Position numbers and translations under genes: made by a program. Of a stretch of DNA of 9,811 nucleotides, positions 6,995 to 9,811 are shown piece by piece. This DNA is from Rhodoferax sp. (GTDB lineage: Bacteria; Pseudomonadota; Gammaproteobacteria; Burkholderiales; Burkholderiaceae): contig JAQGNA010000288.1 of NCBI GenBank assembly GCA_028292075.1, positions 1 through 9,811 of the forward strand, in the 5' to 3' direction. Each line of letters starts with the position of its first letter. Position 1 is the stretch's first letter. The notes below the pieces were generated by a model that saw only the letters and a list, made by a program, of their open reading frames with translations, was not told the DNA's origin and ran no database searches.

Positions 6995-7819
6995 ATGAAT
7001 ACGGAACACACGGTGAACGACCACGAAATGCTTTCGGCACTGGCCGATGGACAACTGCGCGGCGCGGCGTTCGCGCAGGCCGTGGAATCGGTGCTGCAAG
7101 ATGACGAAGCGCGGGCCACCTGGCACTGCTATCAGGTGATCGGCGATGTGCTGCGCTCCGGTGACCTGGCGTCGCAATGCAGTGGCGACGGTGCTTTTCT
7201 GGCGCGTTTCCAGGCGCGTCTGAAGGAAGAGCCGTCTGCGGCGCGTCCCCTTGCCGTGACGCCGGTGGCGCATCCGATGGCGGCTCAGGTTGCCGTGGCC
7301 TACTCGACGGTCGAGCGCATGTCGGCGGCAAGTGCCAGCGGCAAGGCGGCCGATGCAACCGATACGACCGCTACGACCGATGCTGCCATGAGAGTGCCCG
7401 TCGCTGCCAACGCGCCGGCATTCCGCTGGAAGATGGTGGCCGGAATCGCCTCCATGGTGGCGGTCGCGGCCATCGGCTGGAATCTGGTGGGCGCGCCCGG
7501 TGCATCCGATCGGGGGCAACAGCTGGCCGCGGTGCCGGCGTCGCCTGCGATTGCGTTGACCGAAGCGGCAGCGCCCGCCAAGGCGCTCGCCGGTGCGACC
7601 GGTGTCGCCGCCGCCGGTCCGGTCGCGGTGGCCGACGCCTCCGTGCAAACTGTGCCGACACACACCGCGGAATCACCCGTCAATGAGCCGCAGGTCATGA
7701 TCCGCGACCGCCGGCTCGACGAGCTCATGGCCGCCCACAAGCAGTTCGGCGGAACGTCGGCACTGCAGATGCCGGCCGGCTTCCTGCGGAATGCCACCTT
7801 CGAAGCACCGGCCCGTTGA
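6995..7819 (+). CDS. rseA: Sigma-E anti-sigma factor RseA/MucA family
   Basis: Single-pass inner-membrane protein that binds RpoE on the cytoplasmic side and is degraded by regulated proteolysis under envelope stress. From ATG 6995 it has 274 residues. The N-terminal anti-sigma domain (about 7-80) includes EMLSALADGQL (11-21) and the WHCYQVIGDVLRSG segment (43-56). An Ala/Thr-rich linker (82-140) leads to a transmembrane helix at 146-166. The periplasmic part is an Ala-rich stretch, then a better-conserved-looking end, RDRRLDELMAAHKQFGG (238-253), which is the likely contact area for RseB. It is longer than E. coli RseA or P. aeruginosa MucA (about 195-215 residues), mainly from low-complexity linkers. 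Position between rpoE and rseB supports the call. Confidence 0.9.
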   Translation: MNTEHTVNDHEMLSALADGQLRGAAFAQAVESVLQDDEARATWHCYQVIGDVLRSGDLASQCSGDGAFLARFQARLKEEPSAARPLAVTPVAHPMAAQVAVAYSTVERMSAASASGKAADATDTTATTDAAMRVPVAANAPAFRWKMVAGIASMVAVAAIGWNLVGAPGASDRGQQLAAVPASPAIALTEAAAPAKALAGATGVAAAGPVAVADASVQTVPTHTAESPVNEPQVMIRDRRLDELMAAHKQFGGTSALQMPAGFLRNATFEAPAR

Positions 7820-7847
7820 CGCACCGGTCGCTCCGAGAAAGTCATTG

Positions 7848-8915
7848 ATGCGCGGTCTGTTCTTCCTTCCAACGCTGTGGCGTGCGGCCTGTGGCCTGGC
7901 CCTGGCCGGCCCGCTTGTGGCCCATGCCCAGGCGCCGGCAGGGGTGCCGCCAGCCGAGGTGCCGACCGCCGCCGCATCGGCCACTGAAGCGGCCACGCAG
8001 GGCGAACGCAGCGTCAGTGAATGGCTGCTGCGCATGCACAGCGCGTCGCGCAAGCGCGCCTACGTTGGCACGTTCGTGGTGTCGTCGGGTTCGGGCAATC
8101 TTTCGAGCGCTCGCATCTGGCATGTGTGCAATGGCGACGACCAGGTCGAGCGCGTCGAAACGCTGACCGGCGCGCCGCGGTCCACCTTCCGTCACAACGA
8201 CCAGGTCGTGACCTTCCTGCCGGAGAGCAAGGTCGCCCAGACCGAAAAGCGCGAGTCGCTCGGGCTGTTCCCCAACCTCCTGCGCGCGCCGGATTCATCG
8301 ATTCCAGAGTTCTATGGCGCCAAGCGCGTCGGCAGTGAACGCGTGGCCGGCTTCGACGCGGACGTGGTCCGGGTGATCGCCAAGGACAGGTTGCGTTATG
8401 GCTACCGCATCTGGAGCGAAAAGAAGAGCGGCCTGGTGGTCAAGCTGCAGACGCTCGATGTCGACGGCGCCGTGCTGGAGCAGGCTGCGTTCTCCGAACT
8501 GCAACTCGACGCGCCGGTCCGCATGGACAAACTGTCCGCCATGATGGCAAACACCGCCGGCTACCGTGTCGAGAAGATCGACATGCAGAAGACCACCGCG
8601 CTGGCGGAGGGCTGGGCCTTGAAGGGCGACGTGCCGGGCTTCAAGCCGATGAGTTGCTTCAAGCGGCCAGTGGCTGGCGTGTCGCCAGACGCCCAGGGCG
8701 GCACGCTGCAATGGATATTTTCCGACGGCCTCGCCTCGGTGTCCCTCTTCATCGAGAATTTCGATGCCAAGCGCCATTCGCGCGAGGGGTTCATGGCAAT
8801 GGGCGCCACGCAGTCGTTCTCCCAGCGGGTGAGCGACTGGTGGATTACCGTGGTGGGCGAAGTGCCGCCACAAACCCTCAAAGCTTTCGCCCAGGCCCTT
8901 GAGCGCAAGAAATAA
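7848..8915 (+). CDS. rseB: Sigma-E regulatory protein RseB/MucB
   Basis: Periplasmic partner of RseA that shields it from the first protease and senses envelope damage through lipid or LPS binding. From ATG 7848 the protein has 355 residues. A signal peptide (1-27: MRGLFF, a hydrophobic core, then VAHA before Gln28) targets it to the periplasm. The N-terminal MucB/RseB domain runs from about 55 to 225, with SEWLLRMHSASRKRAYVGTF (57-76), and the smaller C-terminal domain from about 240 to 350. The frame is open back to ATG 7791, which overlaps rseA, but that start would put 19 polar residues before the signal peptide, so 7848 is preferred. GAGAAA (7834-7839) is a weak Shine-Dalgarno. It lies 28 bases after rseA. 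Confidence 0.92.
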   Translation: MRGLFFLPTLWRAACGLALAGPLVAHAQAPAGVPPAEVPTAAASATEAATQGERSVSEWLLRMHSASRKRAYVGTFVVSSGSGNLSSARIWHVCNGDDQVERVETLTGAPRSTFRHNDQVVTFLPESKVAQTEKRESLGLFPNLLRAPDSSIPEFYGAKRVGSERVAGFDADVVRVIAKDRLRYGYRIWSEKKSGLVVKLQTLDVDGAVLEQAAFSELQLDAPVRMDKLSAMMANTAGYRVEKIDMQKTTALAEGWALKGDVPGFKPMSCFKRPVAGVSPDAQGGTLQWIFSDGLASVSLFIENFDAKRHSREGFMAMGATQSFSQRVSDWWITVVGEVPPQTLKAFAQALERKK

Positions 8916-8966
8916 AGCACCATGTGGTGGTGCTGCGTTCGACGGCTGGCCTGGACCAGTCTGCTC

Positions 8967-8990
8967 AGCCCCTGTTTTTTGAAAAAGGCT
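8967..8990 (+). promoter_or_regulatory. Hairpin masking the mucD ribosome binding site (putative)
   Basis: The likely Shine-Dalgarno (AAAGG, 8984-8988) lies just before ATG 8994. AGCC (8967-8970) can pair with GGCT (8987-8990), and the T-run at 8975-8980 with the A-run at 8982-8986, leaving CCTG bulged and a tiny loop. The A/U-rich pairing next to the binding site would melt easily. A temperature- or stress-responsive switch is conceivable for a protease gene but is speculation. Confidence 0.3.
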
Positions 8991-8993
8991 CCG

Positions 8994-9811
8994 ATGATGT
9001 TGCAAGTCGATCTGAAGAAAATGCGCTCCCTGGCACTGGCATGTGCCATGGCAGTGGCCGCTACTGCCGCCGTCATGCCGGTCGAGTCCGCCGTGGCGCA
9101 GACCCGCACGCTGCCCGATTTCACCGACCTGGTCGAGCAGATCGGGCCGTCGGTGGTCAACATCCGCACGCTGGAAAAAGCGGCGGCCCGCGGTGAAGCC
9201 AACAACGGCATGGACGAGGAGATGCTCGAGTTCTTCCGGCGCTTCGGCGTACCGATTCCGAACACGCCCCGGCAAGGCCCCCGTCCGCCGCGCCAGCAGG
9301 ACCCGGACGAGGAACAACCTCGCGGCGTCGGCTCCGGATTCATTCTGAGCACGGACGGCCTGATCATGACCAACGCCCACGTCGTCGAAGGCGCGGACGA
9401 GGTCATCGTCACGCTCACCGACAAGCGCGAGTTCAAGGCGAAGATCATCGGCTCGGACAAGCGGACCGACGTGGCCGTGGTCCGCATCGAAGCCACCGGC
9501 CTGCCAGCCGTCAAGCTGGGCGACGTCGGCCGGTTGAAGGTGGGCGAATGGGTCATGGCCATCGGCTCGCCGTTCGGCCTCGAGAACACGGTGACCGCCG
9601 GCATCGTCAGCGCGAAGCAGCGCGACACCGGCGACTACCTGCCCTTCATCCAGACCGACGTGGCCATCAACCCCGGCAACTCCGGCGGCCCGCTGATCAA
9701 CATGCGCGGCGAGGTGGTTGGCATCAACAGCCAGATCTATTCGAGATCGGGCGGCTTCATGGGCATCTCCTTCGCGATTCCGATCGACGAGGCGACGCGC
9801 GTCAGCGATCA
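8994..9811 (+). CDS. mucD: Periplasmic serine protease, DegP/MucD (HtrA) family, 5' part
   Basis: Trypsin-like HtrA protease that degrades or refolds misfolded envelope proteins. 272 residues are visible, with no stop before the right edge. A signal peptide (about 1-36, core RSLALACAMAVAATAAV, ending SAVAQ) exports it. The protease domain has the full triad: His129 in TNAHVV (126-131), Asp159 in RTDVAVV, and Ser230 in GNSGGP (228-233). A Gln/Pro/Arg-rich loop (90-110) precedes GVGSGFI. The PDZ domains expected afterwards lie outside the window. ATG 8994 is preferred (AAAGG upstream); ATG 8997 is equally close, ATG 9021 would start just before the signal core, and an in-frame ATG at 8922 lies within a 7-bp hairpin (8916-8934). 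The name MucD rather than DegP/DegQ is inferred from its place after rseB; no rseC/mucC gene intervenes. Confidence 0.93.
   Translation, partial: MMLQVDLKKMRSLALACAMAVAATAAVMPVESAVAQTRTLPDFTDLVEQIGPSVVNIRTLEKAAARGEANNGMDEEMLEFFRRFGVPIPNTPRQGPRPPRQQDPDEEQPRGVGSGFILSTDGLIMTNAHVVEGADEVIVTLTDKREFKAKIIGSDKRTDVAVVRIEATGLPAVKLGDVGRLKVGEWVMAIGSPFGLENTVTAGIVSAKQRDTGDYLPFIQTDVAINPGNSGGPLINMRGEVVGINSQIYSRSGGFMGISFAIPIDEATRVSD

Noticed and set aside
7791..7847. ATG 7791 as the rseB start, overlapping rseA
   Set aside because: It would put a polar stretch before a good signal peptide that starts at ATG 7848.
8922..8993. ATG 8922 as the start of the protease
   Set aside because: In frame, but it lies in a hairpin with no Shine-Dalgarno; it adds a Cys/Trp-rich stretch ahead of a normal signal peptide, and ATG 8994 has AAAGG at good spacing.

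Overview
This is a GC-rich stretch of chromosome from a betaproteobacterium, most likely order Burkholderiales and probably family Comamonadaceae. That placement rests on gene order, the character of the proteins and base composition; no search was run. All genes lie on the + strand. The window joins two housekeeping blocks: the fatty-acid/phospholipid synthesis cluster (rpmF end, plsX, fabH, fabD, fabG, acpP, fabF) and the envelope-stress sigma-factor operon (a small YgfX-like membrane protein gene, rpoE, rseA/mucA, rseB/mucB, and the start of a mucD/degP-type protease).

Region by region: bases 1-33 are the last codons of rpmF (ribosomal protein L32), followed by a likely intrinsic terminator (57-94). 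plsX to fabG (167-3942) is a tight run with two ATGA stop/start overlaps (plsX/fabH and fabD/fabG). A 117-base gap before acpP holds a TAAAAT -10-like box and a strong Shine-Dalgarno sequence, as expected for the very highly expressed acyl carrier protein. A strong GC hairpin without a U-tract follows acpP, then a 144-base leader and fabF (start 4444). A textbook intrinsic terminator (5752-5796) closes the fab block, but it lies inside the first codons of the next open frame. That frame overlaps rpoE by ATGA. rseA, rseB and the protease follow with short gaps. The protease gene runs off the right edge before its PDZ domains.

How the genes work together: FabD makes malonyl-ACP on the AcpP carrier, FabH starts chains with acetyl-CoA, FabF elongates, FabG does the first reduction, and PlsX diverts acyl-ACP to acyl-phosphate for phospholipid synthesis. 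In the second block, RseA holds RpoE at the inner membrane, RseB in the periplasm protects RseA, and the DegP-like protease handles misfolded envelope proteins.

I see no mobile element, CRISPR array, tRNA, phage or exotic system; this is core genome. The points worth a second look are an in-frame TGA in plsX where relatives have a cysteine codon in the VD-C-MGGD motif, the terminator embedded in the YgfX-like reading frame, and several RNA hairpins next to acpP and the protease gene.
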